Assembly: GCA_036560485.1 (NCBI GenBank)
Contig: DATBRC010000067.1
Location: 49,746-113,745, forward strand
Direction: 5' to 3'
Source: DATBRC01 sp036560485
GTDB taxonomy: Bacteria > Pseudomonadota > Gammaproteobacteria > Burkholderiales > Burkholderiaceae_D
Length of the DNA stretch: 64,000 nucleotides
Position 1 is the first letter of the stretch. Each line of letters starts with the position of its first letter. A program made the translations under genes and the position numbers. Shown in pieces: positions 33,167 to 42,763 of the stretch. Below the pieces are notes generated by a model. That model was not told the DNA's origin, did not search any database, and worked only from the letters and a program-made list of their open reading frames with translations.

Positions 33167-35215
33167 CTAATCTGTGCTTTGGATTTTTTGGCTTTCAACC
33201 AGAGCAGCCAATTCCGAGCAAACATCAGTAATGACGACTTCCCAATTGCCTGGATCGGGCTGCCGGAAAAGAAGGGCGGATTGGTACCAAGGTGAATCCC
33301 GGCGATGCAGCAGCCAGCGAAAATCGGGCATGAATGGCACGAGTATCCAGACCGGTTTGCCTAGCGAACCGGCAAGATGTGCAAGAGCGGTATCAACAGT
33401 GATAACCAGATCGAGTTTGGCGATGACGGCGGCTGTTTCGGCCAAGTCATCCAGTTGCATCGATAGATCTGTAAAGCAAGCCTTGTTCGAAAGAAGTGTC
33501 CGTTCCGTATCCTTGATATCTTTTTGCAAGCCGAAGAACTGGCATGCGTTTGATTTCAGCAACGGAGAAAATCTGTCCAGCGCAATTGAACGGTTCGCAT
33601 CATTATGATGTTTCGGATTGCCGCGCCACACGATGCCGACGCGCAGCGAGCGTACAGGTTCCAATACTGTATTCCAATGAGCGATACGCGAGGCAGGAGC
33701 GCTCAGGTAAACACCCGATGCAAAATCCTGTTCGGTATTGGCCTTCAACGCAAATGGCAAGCTCATCAGAGGGCATTGATAGTCGAATGGAGGCAGTGGT
33801 TCGCCTTTTGCAAAGATGGCTGCCTTATCTGCGAAAGGCTGCAACAGTCGTTTCGTTTCCAGTGGGACTTCCAATAAAATATGCACCCCCAAAGCAAAAA
33901 CAGTTTTTAAAAAACGTATGCATTGCAATGTGTCACCCAGACCTTGTTCTGCATACAGGAGAATCGTTTTGCCGGACAGATTATCCACGCCGCGCCATTC
34001 CGGCGCGGCGGCATGGCGCGGCGGTGTAGCGCCGGTACACTTCCAGCGATACTCGTATTCAGCCCAGCCTTCTGCGAAGTTTCCCTGCAAAAGCAGCACG
34101 ATTGCTTTATTCCAATGCGCATCGCCGTTGTCATGATCGATATCCAAGGCGCGGCCATATTCATCAAGCGCAGCATCCAGTTTTAGCATGCAGGCCTGTA
34201 AATTGCCGCGATTGACACGTGCTTCGACATAACAGTTATCGAGAGCGATTGCACGATCGTAAGCGATGATGGCTTCTTCCAGGCGCCCAAGCGCTTGAAG
34301 CGCGTTGCCTCGATTGTTATGGGCTTGGTGATAATTTGGCAGAATATTGAGCGCACGGTCGTAATATGCCAATGCTTCTTCGTAGCGCCTTAATTCCAGC
34401 AGCACATTCGCCAAATCATTAAGGATTTCAGGAGAGTCCGGCAGCAGCTGCAATTGCTGCTGGTAAGCTAGAAGCGATTCTTCCCGGCGACCGAGTATGC
34501 GAAGCACCTGGGCCTGCTTCGCGAGGGCTGCAGTATAGGCGGGATACAGCTTGACTGCATGGTCGAAGCTTTGCAATGCTTCTTCAAGGCGCTGCATTTC
34601 CTTTAAAACGACACCACGATTGTGATGCGCTTCTGCGTATGCTGGAAAAAGTTTGATCGCATCGTTGAAGCTGGCGAGTGCATTTTCCATATCGCCCAGT
34701 TTGTGTAGTGCATTGCCGCGATTGTTGAGTGCATGCGCAAAATCCGGGCGAATCGAAAGCGCCTTGTTGAAGTCGGACAGGGCAGCTGAATAATTATTCA
34801 GGTCGAGCAATAGAATGCCGCGATTGTTGTAGGCTTCGTGGAAGCGAGGATTGATGCTGATCGCTTTGTTGAAATTTTCCAGTGCCTCTTGATGTTGACC
34901 GAGACGATGCAATACAAGACCGACATTGGAGTAAGTGCCGAACTCATTTGGGCGTATTGTGACAGCCGTTTTCAGTAAAGATAAAGCATCAACGAGCTGA
35001 TTTTTCTGGTATTGCACCAGACCCAGCATATGCATTGCATCAAAATGTGAGGGGTTTCGTGCCAGTACTTGCCGGTATAGGGTTTCTGCTTCCAGAAATC
35101 TTCCGTGCCGATGCAACATGATCGCCTGACCAACCATGGCAGTGATATCGGCTTGTGATTGAGCAGATACACCAGAGCGCTCTTTTGATGGCTGGCGAGA
35201 TCGCTTTGTAGACAT
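33167..35215 (-). CDS. TPR protein with glycosyltransferase-like C-terminal domain
   Basis: This 682-residue cytosolic protein has a disordered Ser/Lys-rich head (about 1-25), about eleven TPR units (about 28-400, with repeated AxxNRGxxLxxLGxxEEALxxxxxAI) and a C-terminal GT-9/heptosyltransferase-like domain (about 430-670). That domain has LLYAEQGLGDTLQCIRFL, VGIVWRGNPKHHND and DLVITVDTALAHLAGSLGKPVW, which probably bind a nucleotide sugar. The same architecture appears at 41090-42763 and as a remnant at 42764-43015. Acceptor and sugar are unknown; protein glycosylation is likely. It lies between the two depolymerase genes on the opposite strand. Confidence 0.85.
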   Translation of the reverse strand: MSTKRSRQPSKERSGVSAQSQADITAMVGQAIMLHRHGRFLEAETLYRQVLARNPSHFDAMHMLGLVQYQKNQLVDALSLLKTAVTIRPNEFGTYSNVGLVLHRLGQHQEALENFNKAISINPRFHEAYNNRGILLLDLNNYSAALSDFNKALSIRPDFAHALNNRGNALHKLGDMENALASFNDAIKLFPAYAEAHHNRGVVLKEMQRLEEALQSFDHAVKLYPAYTAALAKQAQVLRILGRREESLLAYQQQLQLLPDSPEILNDLANVLLELRRYEEALAYYDRALNILPNYHQAHNNRGNALQALGRLEEAIIAYDRAIALDNCYVEARVNRGNLQACMLKLDAALDEYGRALDIDHDNGDAHWNKAIVLLLQGNFAEGWAEYEYRWKCTGATPPRHAAAPEWRGVDNLSGKTILLYAEQGLGDTLQCIRFLKTVFALGVHILLEVPLETKRLLQPFADKAAIFAKGEPLPPFDYQCPLMSLPFALKANTEQDFASGVYLSAPASRIAHWNTVLEPVRSLRVGIVWRGNPKHHNDANRSIALDRFSPLLKSNACQFFGLQKDIKDTERTLLSNKACFTDLSMQLDDLAETAAVIAKLDLVITVDTALAHLAGSLGKPVWILVPFMPDFRWLLHRRDSPWYQSALLFRQPDPGNWEVVITDVCSELAALVESQKIQSTD

Positions 35216-35328
35216 TTTATTCCCTAAAACAAAAACGTCAGAAGGACGTGAACATTCCTAAACTACGTGCATAAGTATTGTGAAACGTATTGTGAAACAG
35301 CCGTTTTGGGTTGTGGACGTTCTTCACC

Positions 35329-36207
35329 TTACTTGTAGTCACGCTCACGCACCCAGCGCGTCGCAATCCACTTCTCTCCTTTGATTACCGGACATCCTGC
35401 ATGCAGCGTCAACGGATCGCACTGGCCGGTTGAATTCATATAGGCGAAGTACAGTGCATTGCCTGCCTTGGGAATGATCTTGAGGCCGATCTCAGGGAAT
35501 ACCGTTTCCCCTCCTTCTTCCACATCATTGAGATAAAGAATCAACGTAGCGACACGCTGTCCGCGCGCAATGTATGCGGCGCTTCCTGTCAAATTCGGCG
35601 GGAAGAAATCGTAGTGCGGCTTGTATTCCCCGCCGACCTGGTAGTTGAGAATCTGCAGCTCTTCGCTGTTTTGAATCGGCAGTTGTATCAACGCTTCAAT
35701 CCTTTTATCCAGCATCGCAATAAATGCATTCTCATTTCGCTTGAAATAGGTGCCGTCGCTGGTGCGTGTGGGATCAGGACGTGGTTCGCCGGTTGCCATG
35801 TCGACCATCATCGAACGCTTCAGTTTGGGTCGGGAAAGTTCGATCAATTGTTTGCACTCATCGCGCGTCAACACTTCTTCAAAAACGGCGATGCGTGGAC
35901 GTTGCATGTTGATCGCCACTTTGACGTTGCGATCTGATAGCTGGACCGAGTTGCCAAGCTTGACGCCGATGTCCTCATACGCGTAACCGTCATCGCGCTT
36001 GAGCAGAACGCTATTGACCACTTTGGCCGCAGGCTTTGCCTCGGTCTTCTCGACCTGGATTTTCTCCATACGTGCCATGACGGTCGCTGCACAAAAATTC
36101 GGCTCGAATTTATTTTGAACCAAGGTGGCAATCATGGCGCCCGGGGGATTGCCCAGCCTGATGTTTTCATCAATCCATTTGATCCAATGGGGCGGCATTA
36201 GATTCAT
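35329..36207 (-). CDS. 2-oxoglutarate/Fe(II) prolyl 4-hydroxylase-like protein
   Basis: This 292-residue protein has a helical N-terminal part (about 1-100) and a P4H-type double-stranded beta-helix domain (about 105-290). Iron ligands are visible as HYDFFP (HxD) and the His in LTLHAGCP, and the 2-oxoglutarate lysine in IKGEKWIATRWVRE. Bacterial members hydroxylate proline in specific proteins. No target is obvious, but proline-rich exported proteins are encoded nearby (18238-18786 and 29698-30759). It lies on the minus strand, 113 bases from the TPR-glycosyltransferase gene, possibly co-transcribed. Confidence 0.9.
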   Translation of the reverse strand: MNLMPPHWIKWIDENIRLGNPPGAMIATLVQNKFEPNFCAATVMARMEKIQVEKTEAKPAAKVVNSVLLKRDDGYAYEDIGVKLGNSVQLSDRNVKVAINMQRPRIAVFEEVLTRDECKQLIELSRPKLKRSMMVDMATGEPRPDPTRTSDGTYFKRNENAFIAMLDKRIEALIQLPIQNSEELQILNYQVGGEYKPHYDFFPPNLTGSAAYIARGQRVATLILYLNDVEEGGETVFPEIGLKIIPKAGNALYFAYMNSTGQCDPLTLHAGCPVIKGEKWIATRWVRERDYK

Positions 36208-36952
36208 TGAGATCTCTTTTCAGTGTTTGGTATGTGATGCATGTGATTTCTACTCGATTCAAAATAGAACAATCCTTAATGCAGAAATTATTTCATGAAT
36301 CATCTTGGGATTGCAGAATTTCAGCAGCGCCTTTTGCTAATCGTTTCATTTGTGATCGTGATACTGCAATTGTGCAGCGCAATTTAATGTTATGTGCGCG
36401 TTATTAAATGGTTAAAAAATCGATTTCGGCTTGCACCAGCGTATCCAAAAGATTGCATGACGGATGCCAGTGAGCTAATTCGCTTGCCAACTTAAATTGT
36501 TCGGATCAGATTGGATAGCACATCGCTGCGCATACATGTAAATGCAAGCGACAAGATATAAAAAAACAATTTGGGGACACGTTGAAACATCATCCGATTT
36601 TAAATTTATTAATTGCTTGTTCCGTTGATTGAGTAAGTCTTTGGTCTTCTCATTGTCTTTTTAAAAATAGACTGCGTTACAAAACAACGTGCAATCACAT
36701 TTAACAAATTTTGTTTTGACTTCCTATTTTGAAAAGCCTATAAATTGCTCTCAGGCACTAATTTTGGTTTGAATTTGAATGCGAAATTAACCTAAATAGT
36801 TGTTTAAGTAGTCAGTCATCAAAGTACAAGCGGGAGGAAAAAGGAACCAGGAAAAACGGAAGACGAGAGCCACAAAAATCGTAGTGAAATCGAACAAATG
36901 CAGCAAAAAAAAACGATTGATTTGAGTGCCTACACAATGTGAGGAGACAAAA
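36208..36952. other. long divergent intergenic region with depolymerase promoter and leader
   Basis: These 745 AT-rich bases contain the promoter at 36716-36744 and a leader of about 200 bases ending in the GAGGAG ribosome site of the second depolymerase. Bases 36208-36700 show no gene or repeat that I can support. The long leader could hold post-transcriptional control, but no known riboswitch was recognised. Confidence 0.55.
36716..36744 (+). promoter_or_regulatory. sigma70-type promoter of PHB depolymerase 2
   Basis: TTGACT (36716-36721), a 17-base spacer and TATAAA (36739-36744), with AAAAGCCTATAAAT around the -10 box. It is a near match to the depolymerase 1 promoter at 31172-31200, including TTTTGGTTTGA about 20 bases downstream. 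Confidence 0.75.
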
Positions 36953-39900
36953 ATGAGTACAGAAGATGGCTATCCAAAGCTAAAAATAATAAAAGGCGTT
37001 CTTGCCGGCGCAGGGATCATCACAGCGCTGACATTAGGCGGCACCGCGAATGCGGCCGCAGTGAAACTGAAGGCGTATAACGCCGATCCGTCTCTCACAA
37101 CAGTTGCCGGTATTTCATCCGGCGGTTATTTTGCGCAACAGCTCCATACTGCGTACTCAGCAACGTTCCACACAGGCGCTGCGATTTTTGCAGGCGGCCC
37201 CTACAACTGCGCGCGAGGCAGCGTGTCGACAGCTCAGATGGACTGTATGACAGGCACACCGGCACCGGTTGTAGCTGACTATGTTTCTTACACCAATAGT
37301 TTTGCATCAGCAGGCACGATTGACCCGACCAGCAACCTGACCACCACCAAAGTGTATATGTGGAGCGGTACCAGCGACACGACGGTCAAGCAGTCTGTGA
37401 TGAATGCGTTGAAGAACTACTATTTAACGTGGGTTCCAAGCGCGAATATTCAATACAACAGCACGACAGCAGCTGCACACGGATGGGAATCTCCATACGG
37501 AACAGTCGCATGCGCCACGCAAGCGTCGCCTTACGTGATCAATTGCGGTACGCAGGATGCCGAGCATGATTACCTGACACAGTTCTACGGAACCTTGAAT
37601 GCGAAGAGCACGCCATCAACGCTAGGCGGTACGTTCATCGAATTCGACCAAACCGAATTCGTTTCCGGTGCGGCTATGGCAGCCAACAGTCTGGCCAATT
37701 CAGGCTGGATGTATGTACCGGCAGATTGCGCGGCGATGAAGGCTTGTAAGGTGGAAGTCGTTGTTCACGGATGCTTGCAATATTACGGCACGATCGGTGA
37801 CAAGTTCATCAAGACAGCCGGCGTGAACGAATGGGCTGATACCAACCACATCATCGTCGTGTATCCGCAAACCATTGCATCCAACACAGGTCCAACCAAC
37901 CCGAACGGATGCTGGGACTTCTGGGGTTACACCGGCGCGAATGCAGTGAAAAAAGCCGGTCCGCAAATGTCGATGATCAAGCAGATCGTTGATCGGATCA
38001 ATTCGGGCTTCGTTTCCAACTCGTCCAATCCGGCACCGACAGGTCTTGCAGTCGGCACGGTGACGTATAACTCGGTGCCACTGACCTGGAATGCCAGCAC
38101 AGGTGCGACCGGTTATAACGTCTATCGTTCGGATACCGCCGGCGGTACACGCACGAAGACCAACTCGAGCCTGATCAGCCCGACAAACTACACTGTCACA
38201 GGCCTGCGTCAGAACACTACCTATTACTTCGTGGTCAAGGCGATGGATAGTGGTGGTCTTGAAACGGTAGATTCCAACCAGGTCAATGCATCAACACCTA
38301 GCGCGCCTTTGGGATCAGTTGCCGGACCAACGTTGACGGCAGGCACGGCGACATCAACCACTGTGCCATTGAGCTGGGGTACTGTATCCGGTGCGACCGG
38401 TTACAACATCTACTACGCCACTTCTGCAACCGGTACACAGGCACAAGCCAATACCAGTCCTATTACCGGCACGTCGTACACTGTTGGCAACTTGACTGCT
38501 TCGACTACATACTATTTCTTCGGTAACAGTATTGATAGTTCAGGCTTGGAAGGCAGTCAATCGGCCGCTGTGAGCAAGGCTACATTGGCGCCACCGTTCT
38601 GCAAACTGTGGACAGCATCGGTATATGCCCATACGACTGCAACTCCAGCACGTGCAACCACAACAGGTTGCGCATCAGGACATGGCTGCGCAATCGGTTC
38701 CATGCAGGATATGGGATTGGATAATGTCGGTACCAACGTGACGCTGAAAGAAGCACCTAGCGGTTACTTCACCATCAGCAGCGACTGCACGACAGCGATT
38801 GCAACGCCAACAGGTGTGACACTGGGTACCGTCACCACCAACTCGGCAGCAGTGTCGTGGGGCGCAGTGTCAGGTGCATCCGGCTATAACGTCTACTACT
38901 CGCAAACAGCAACAGGCGGTAGCGGATTCACTAAAGCCAACACCAGCCTGATCACCACCACCAGCTATACCGTGACCGGCCTGGCAAGTAATAACACTTA
39001 TTACATCCAGGTGACTGCACAAGATGGTGCAGGTGCAGAAAGCCCACCATCGAGTCAAGTGACGGCTACCACCAGCACCAACGTGCAAGCTGCTCCAACC
39101 AGCTTGGCAGTCGGTACGGTGACAGTCAGCACAATCCCATTGACTTGGACTGCAGCTTCAGGTGCAAACGGTTATAACGTTTATACCTCGGACAAGTCAG
39201 GCTCGGCAGGCGTATGGACCAAGCAAAATGCTTCAAGCATCTCTGCCAGCCCATACACGGTCACCGGTTTGGCAGGCAGCACCTTGTACTATGTCCATGC
39301 AACTGCAACCAACTCATCGGGTCAGGAAAGTGCACCATCGAATGAAGTCAGCGCCACCACATCGGCACCGTCTGCACCGAATGCACCGACCAGCCTGGCC
39401 ATTGTTGCAGGCACAACCGATACGTCGATCCCTGTTACCTTCACGGCCAGCAACAGCTCCAGCCTGAAGGGCACCAACATGTACATCGGTACAGCTTCCG
39501 GTGGCCCATACACGTTGAACAACAACACACCGATCGGTAGCACCAGCTATACGTACACTGGCTTGAACAGCAGTACAACGTATTACATGGTTGCACGCGC
39601 CATCAACACGTCGAACCAGGAAAGCGCCAATTCCAGCCAGGTCAGCGGATCGACCTTGACTGCGAAACCTGCTGCACCAACCAATGTCTCAGTGGCTACC
39701 GGCACAACCGATACCACCGTTCCATTGACATGGACAGCAAGTACCGGTCCTAACCTGTCCGGCTATAACGTGTACACCGCTACGCAAACCGGCGGCCCAT
39801 ACACCAAGGCTAACTCCAGCTTGTTGGGTACCGGCACCAGCTACACGGTGGCCAGCCTGCAGCCTGCAACCAGCTACTACTTCATTGTTCGTGCCCAAAA

Positions 39901-40177
39901 CAGCTCGTCTGTTGAGAGTATCGACTCCAATCAGGTAGCGCAGAAGACGCTTGCAGCAACCTACTGCAAAGTTTGGTATGCATCGAACTATGCTCATCGG
40001 AATGCAACGCCGGCACGCGCATACAACAACATCACTGGCAGCTGCGCCGCCGGTAATGATTGCGCAATCGGCTCCGGCACCAACATGGGTCTGGATAGCT
40101 TGGGCGTGTTCTCTTACCTGAAAGAGAAGCCACAAGGCTACTTCACTTACTCGGCATCGGCACTGACTTGCCCTTAA
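36953..40177 (+). CDS. giant extracellular PHB depolymerase with six Fn3 domains and two Cys modules
   Basis: This 1074-residue exported enzyme has a signal peptide (about 1-37), a type 2 depolymerase domain (about 38-360) with lipase box GISSG, a KVEVVVHGCLQ oxyanion region and the NGCWDFWGY motif. Then come Fn3 domains 1-2, a Cys-containing module (about 555-620: CKLWTASVYAH, ATPAR, CAIGS, MGLDN, LKEAPSGYF), Fn3 domains 3-6, and a second copy of the module at the C-terminus (CKVWYASNYAH to GYFTYSASALTCP). The modules are probably polymer-binding. I start at 36953 (MSTEDGY) because GAGGAG lies 8 bases upstream. It is about twice the size of the other depolymerase. Confidence 0.92.
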   Translation: MSTEDGYPKLKIIKGVLAGAGIITALTLGGTANAAAVKLKAYNADPSLTTVAGISSGGYFAQQLHTAYSATFHTGAAIFAGGPYNCARGSVSTAQMDCMTGTPAPVVADYVSYTNSFASAGTIDPTSNLTTTKVYMWSGTSDTTVKQSVMNALKNYYLTWVPSANIQYNSTTAAAHGWESPYGTVACATQASPYVINCGTQDAEHDYLTQFYGTLNAKSTPSTLGGTFIEFDQTEFVSGAAMAANSLANSGWMYVPADCAAMKACKVEVVVHGCLQYYGTIGDKFIKTAGVNEWADTNHIIVVYPQTIASNTGPTNPNGCWDFWGYTGANAVKKAGPQMSMIKQIVDRINSGFVSNSSNPAPTGLAVGTVTYNSVPLTWNASTGATGYNVYRSDTAGGTRTKTNSSLISPTNYTVTGLRQNTTYYFVVKAMDSGGLETVDSNQVNASTPSAPLGSVAGPTLTAGTATSTTVPLSWGTVSGATGYNIYYATSATGTQAQANTSPITGTSYTVGNLTASTTYYFFGNSIDSSGLEGSQSAAVSKATLAPPFCKLWTASVYAHTTATPARATTTGCASGHGCAIGSMQDMGLDNVGTNVTLKEAPSGYFTISSDCTTAIATPTGVTLGTVTTNSAAVSWGAVSGASGYNVYYSQTATGGSGFTKANTSLITTTSYTVTGLASNNTYYIQVTAQDGAGAESPPSSQVTATTSTNVQAAPTSLAVGTVTVSTIPLTWTAASGANGYNVYTSDKSGSAGVWTKQNASSISASPYTVTGLAGSTLYYVHATATNSSGQESAPSNEVSATTSAPSAPNAPTSLAIVAGTTDTSIPVTFTASNSSSLKGTNMYIGTASGGPYTLNNNTPIGSTSYTYTGLNSSTTYYMVARAINTSNQESANSSQVSGSTLTAKPAAPTNVSVATGTTDTTVPLTWTASTGPNLSGYNVYTATQTGGPYTKANSSLLGTGTSYTVASLQPATSYYFIVRAQNSSSVESIDSNQVAQKTLAATYCKVWYASNYAHRNATPARAYNNITGSCAAGNDCAIGSGTNMGLDSLGVFSYLKEKPQGYFTYSASALTCP

Positions 40178-40184
40178 GTCAGTA

Positions 40185-40247
40185 AGAGGGCGCAAGCCCT
40201 CTCCTTTGCCACTAACCTGAACCCCCTCAGCGATGAGGGGGTTTTTT
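40185..40247 (+). terminator. tandem terminator hairpins after PHB depolymerase 2
   Basis: The first stem is AGAGGGC/GCCCTCT with loop GCAA (40185-40202). The second is CCCCCTC/GAGGGGG with loop AGCGAT (40222-40241), followed by TTTTTT. The second stem overlaps the longest possible frame of the following Sel1 gene, which argues for that gene's later start. Confidence 0.92.
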
Positions 40248-40262
40248 AATGAACGAGAAAAA

Positions 40263-40904
40263 ATGCGTGTATTAAAAAAACTGATTCAAGTTGGCTTTCT
40301 GTTGATAGGCATGATGCAGATCCTGCATGCCGAACAGAAAAAAGATCCTGCTGTAAAGGTGGAAGTCGTCTTGGCCGCCATGAACAAAGGCGACACAGCG
40401 GCAGCAATTCAATATCTGATGCCGTTGGCGAAAAGTGGCCATGCCGAAGCACAATTCATGTTGGTGTCGGTATTGCGCGCCACCGATCAAAAGCAGGCAA
40501 ATGAATGGTTGATCATGGCCGCGAAAAACAAGTATCCAGACGCTTGCCATGTTCTTGGATTGATGTACCTGGATGGCAATGGGATGCCGCAGGATAAAGT
40601 CGAAGGCGAAAAATTGTTACGATGTGCGGCGGATGGTGGCGCACCAGGTGCGCAAGTCGCATTGGGTATGCTTTATCGAAATGGCGCGACTACTAGTGGT
40701 AAAAGGGATGATGAACAGGCAGCTGAATTGTTCAAGAAGGCAGTAGATCAAGGCAATCCGGAAGCGCAGTTAAGGCTGGCGGAAATGTATCGCTATGGGT
40801 ATGGCGTCAAGAAAGACCATGCGGAAGCAGTACGCCTATTGCGATTGTCGCTGAAGCAAGGGAATATGGAGGCACAGAAAATGTTGAGTGAAATGGGGCA
40901 ATGA
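40263..40904 (+). CDS. exported Sel1-repeat protein
   Basis: This 213-residue protein has a signal peptide (MRVLKKLIQVGFLLIGMM to LHAEQ) and Sel1-like repeats (GHAEAQFMLVSVL, PDACHVLGLMYLDGNGMPQD, APGAQVALGMLYRNGAT, NPEAQLRLAEMYRYGYGV). I start at 40263 because an earlier in-frame ATG (40233) lies in the depolymerase terminator. It is a paralogue of the protein at 24625-25263. It follows the depolymerase directly and could be a periplasmic adaptor, though the strong terminator between them argues for separate transcription. Confidence 0.82.
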   Translation: MRVLKKLIQVGFLLIGMMQILHAEQKKDPAVKVEVVLAAMNKGDTAAAIQYLMPLAKSGHAEAQFMLVSVLRATDQKQANEWLIMAAKNKYPDACHVLGLMYLDGNGMPQDKVEGEKLLRCAADGGAPGAQVALGMLYRNGATTSGKRDDEQAAELFKKAVDQGNPEAQLRLAEMYRYGYGVKKDHAEAVRLLRLSLKQGNMEAQKMLSEMGQ

Positions 40905-40974
40905 TATCGAGCGGATGTTATTGCGCAAAATTTTCCTTCATTTGCGCAAGCCGTTATGGCACACTTTTGGAAAC

Positions 40975-41068
40975 TTAGGACTTACGTAAAATGTGCTTTG
41001 AGAATAAAATCACCGTCGTTCCCGCCTTTGCGGGAACGACGAGTTTGAGCAATTTGCGCAAGTCCTAA
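40975..41068. repeat. palindromic element D with dRS3-like hairpin
   Basis: This 94-base element has inverted termini TTAGGACTTACGTAAA and TTTGCGCAAGTCCTAA and a central perfect hairpin CGTCGTTCCCGC/GCGGGAACGACG with loop CTTT (41014-41041). The core resembles the widespread GTTCCCGC-type repeats (dRS3-like). It sits directly before the GTG start of the TPR-glycosyltransferase gene (22 bases) and may separate it from the Sel1 gene or act as its leader. Confidence 0.8.
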
Positions 41069-41089
41069 ATTATTATTTTAGTTCACCTC

Positions 41090-42763
41090 GTGTCCGATCC
41101 AATCAAACAGGCTTTAGCATCGGCCATTCAATTTCATCAAGCAGGCAATCTCGCTGCAGCCGAATCCATTTATAACGACATCCTTCTCCACAATCCGCGT
41201 CACCCGGATGCGTTGCATTTGCTCGGCACAATCGCTTTGCAGCACGGTGAATTTGCCTACGCAGAAACGCTGCTTGCCCAGGCGGTAGATGCCAACAAAA
41301 AAGTACCGATGTATCACGTCAATTTGGCGCACGCGCTAAAAGGCCAAAACCAGCTTGATCGCGCAGCCAAACATTACGTTTTGGCGTTGCGCTTGAAACC
41401 AGACTTTGCCGAAGCCCATCAATATTTGGGTAACCTGCTTCTGCAACAAGGTGAGGAGAATGAAGGCATCAAGCATTTGAAAAGTGCCGTTGCATTAAGC
41501 GGAAGCGCAATCGCACACTACAACCTTGGCACAGGTTACTTGAAAGCCGGCGATCCAACTTCGGCGGCCGATCATTTTAAAAAAGCATTGCAGCTGGATG
41601 CGCGCCTCACACCCGCACATCTCAATCTTGGCGAGGCACTTACCCAGCTTGGTGATCAAGATGGCGCACTTCACCACCTTGAGAAAGTGATGGAGCAAAA
41701 AACGGATAGTGTGGAAGCGCAGATCGGCATAGGCAATATCCACGCGCAGGATAACCACATAGAGCAGGCGATAGCGCATTTTCAACAAGCGATTGCAAAC
41801 CAACCGGATCATCCGATTGCGCATATGAATTTGGCGCACTGTTATTTAAAACTCGGGAATTTAAAAGAAGGATGGCAAGAATATGAATGGCGCCTCAAGG
41901 CAGCACGTTCTCCCGTTGCCGACATTCCACAGTGGGACGGTTCACCATTGAATGGCAGGCGCCTTCTGGTGATGGCAGAGCAAGGTGCCGGCGACACGAT
42001 ACAGTTTGCGCGTTATTTGCCGCTTATTCGGGAGAAGGCGGCTGGCGAAATCATATTTGCGTGCCATCGTTCATTGATCAGATTGATGACGCCGATTGCG
42101 GGCTCTTCGACTGTTCTTGAACTTGAAAAAATGGATCCTGCGATCGCTGCTGATCACGCCATCGGTTGCCGGATCAATTTGATGAGTGCGCCATTGCTCT
42201 TCGATACTGAAATCGAAACGATCCCGATGCGCTCCGCTTATTTGCATGCAGATCAACAATTGGTTCAGCATTGGCGGCAACGGACTAATGCATATAACAA
42301 TTTAAAAATTGGTATTGCATGGGCGGGAAATCCGGCAAACGGAAATGACCGCTATCGTTCATTCAATCCGGAACAGTTTACAAAACTGGCTAAACTCCCC
42401 GGCATCACGCTTTTCAGTCTGCAAAAAAACATATCGAAAAAATCAGATAAGGCGATTGCAGGCGTGTCACTTGTTGATTTCACGCGCGAGCTAAATGACT
42501 TTGCCGATACTGCTGCATTGATTGAAAATCTGGACCTGGTGATTTCTATCGATACATCAATTGCCCATTTGTCCGGCGCGTTGGGAAAACCGGTCTGGAC
42601 CTTGCTGCATTTCGCAGCTGACTGGCGTTACCTGATGAATGTCGACAGTTGTCCCTGGTATGCATCGATGCGCTTATTCCGGCAGACATCACGCGGTCAT
42701 TGGGATAGTGTATTTGATCAGCTGAGACCGGCGCTACAGGAGAAACTCCATGCAAGCGCCTAA
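41090..42763 (+). CDS. TPR protein with glycosyltransferase-like C-terminal domain
   Basis: This 557-residue protein starts at a GTG with only a weak ribosome site. About seven TPR units (about 5-265) precede a GT-9-like domain (about 285-550): LLVMAEQGAGDTIQFARYLPL, KIGIAWAGNPANGND, FSLQKNI and DLVISIDTSIAHLSGALGKPVW. It is a paralogue of the protein at 33167-35215, with fewer TPRs. Directly after its TAA, in the same frame, lies the 3' remnant of another copy (42764-43015). Its neighbours are an O-GlcNAc-transferase-like gene and fliT, so flagellin may be the acceptor. Confidence 0.83.
   Translation: MSDPIKQALASAIQFHQAGNLAAAESIYNDILLHNPRHPDALHLLGTIALQHGEFAYAETLLAQAVDANKKVPMYHVNLAHALKGQNQLDRAAKHYVLALRLKPDFAEAHQYLGNLLLQQGEENEGIKHLKSAVALSGSAIAHYNLGTGYLKAGDPTSAADHFKKALQLDARLTPAHLNLGEALTQLGDQDGALHHLEKVMEQKTDSVEAQIGIGNIHAQDNHIEQAIAHFQQAIANQPDHPIAHMNLAHCYLKLGNLKEGWQEYEWRLKAARSPVADIPQWDGSPLNGRRLLVMAEQGAGDTIQFARYLPLIREKAAGEIIFACHRSLIRLMTPIAGSSTVLELEKMDPAIAADHAIGCRINLMSAPLLFDTEIETIPMRSAYLHADQQLVQHWRQRTNAYNNLKIGIAWAGNPANGNDRYRSFNPEQFTKLAKLPGITLFSLQKNISKKSDKAIAGVSLVDFTRELNDFADTAALIENLDLVISIDTSIAHLSGALGKPVWTLLHFAADWRYLMNVDSCPWYASMRLFRQTSRGHWDSVFDQLRPALQEKLHASA

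Noticed and set aside
40233..40904. The longest start for the second Sel1 protein
   Set aside because: It lies inside the depolymerase terminator hairpin and puts polar residues before the signal peptide.
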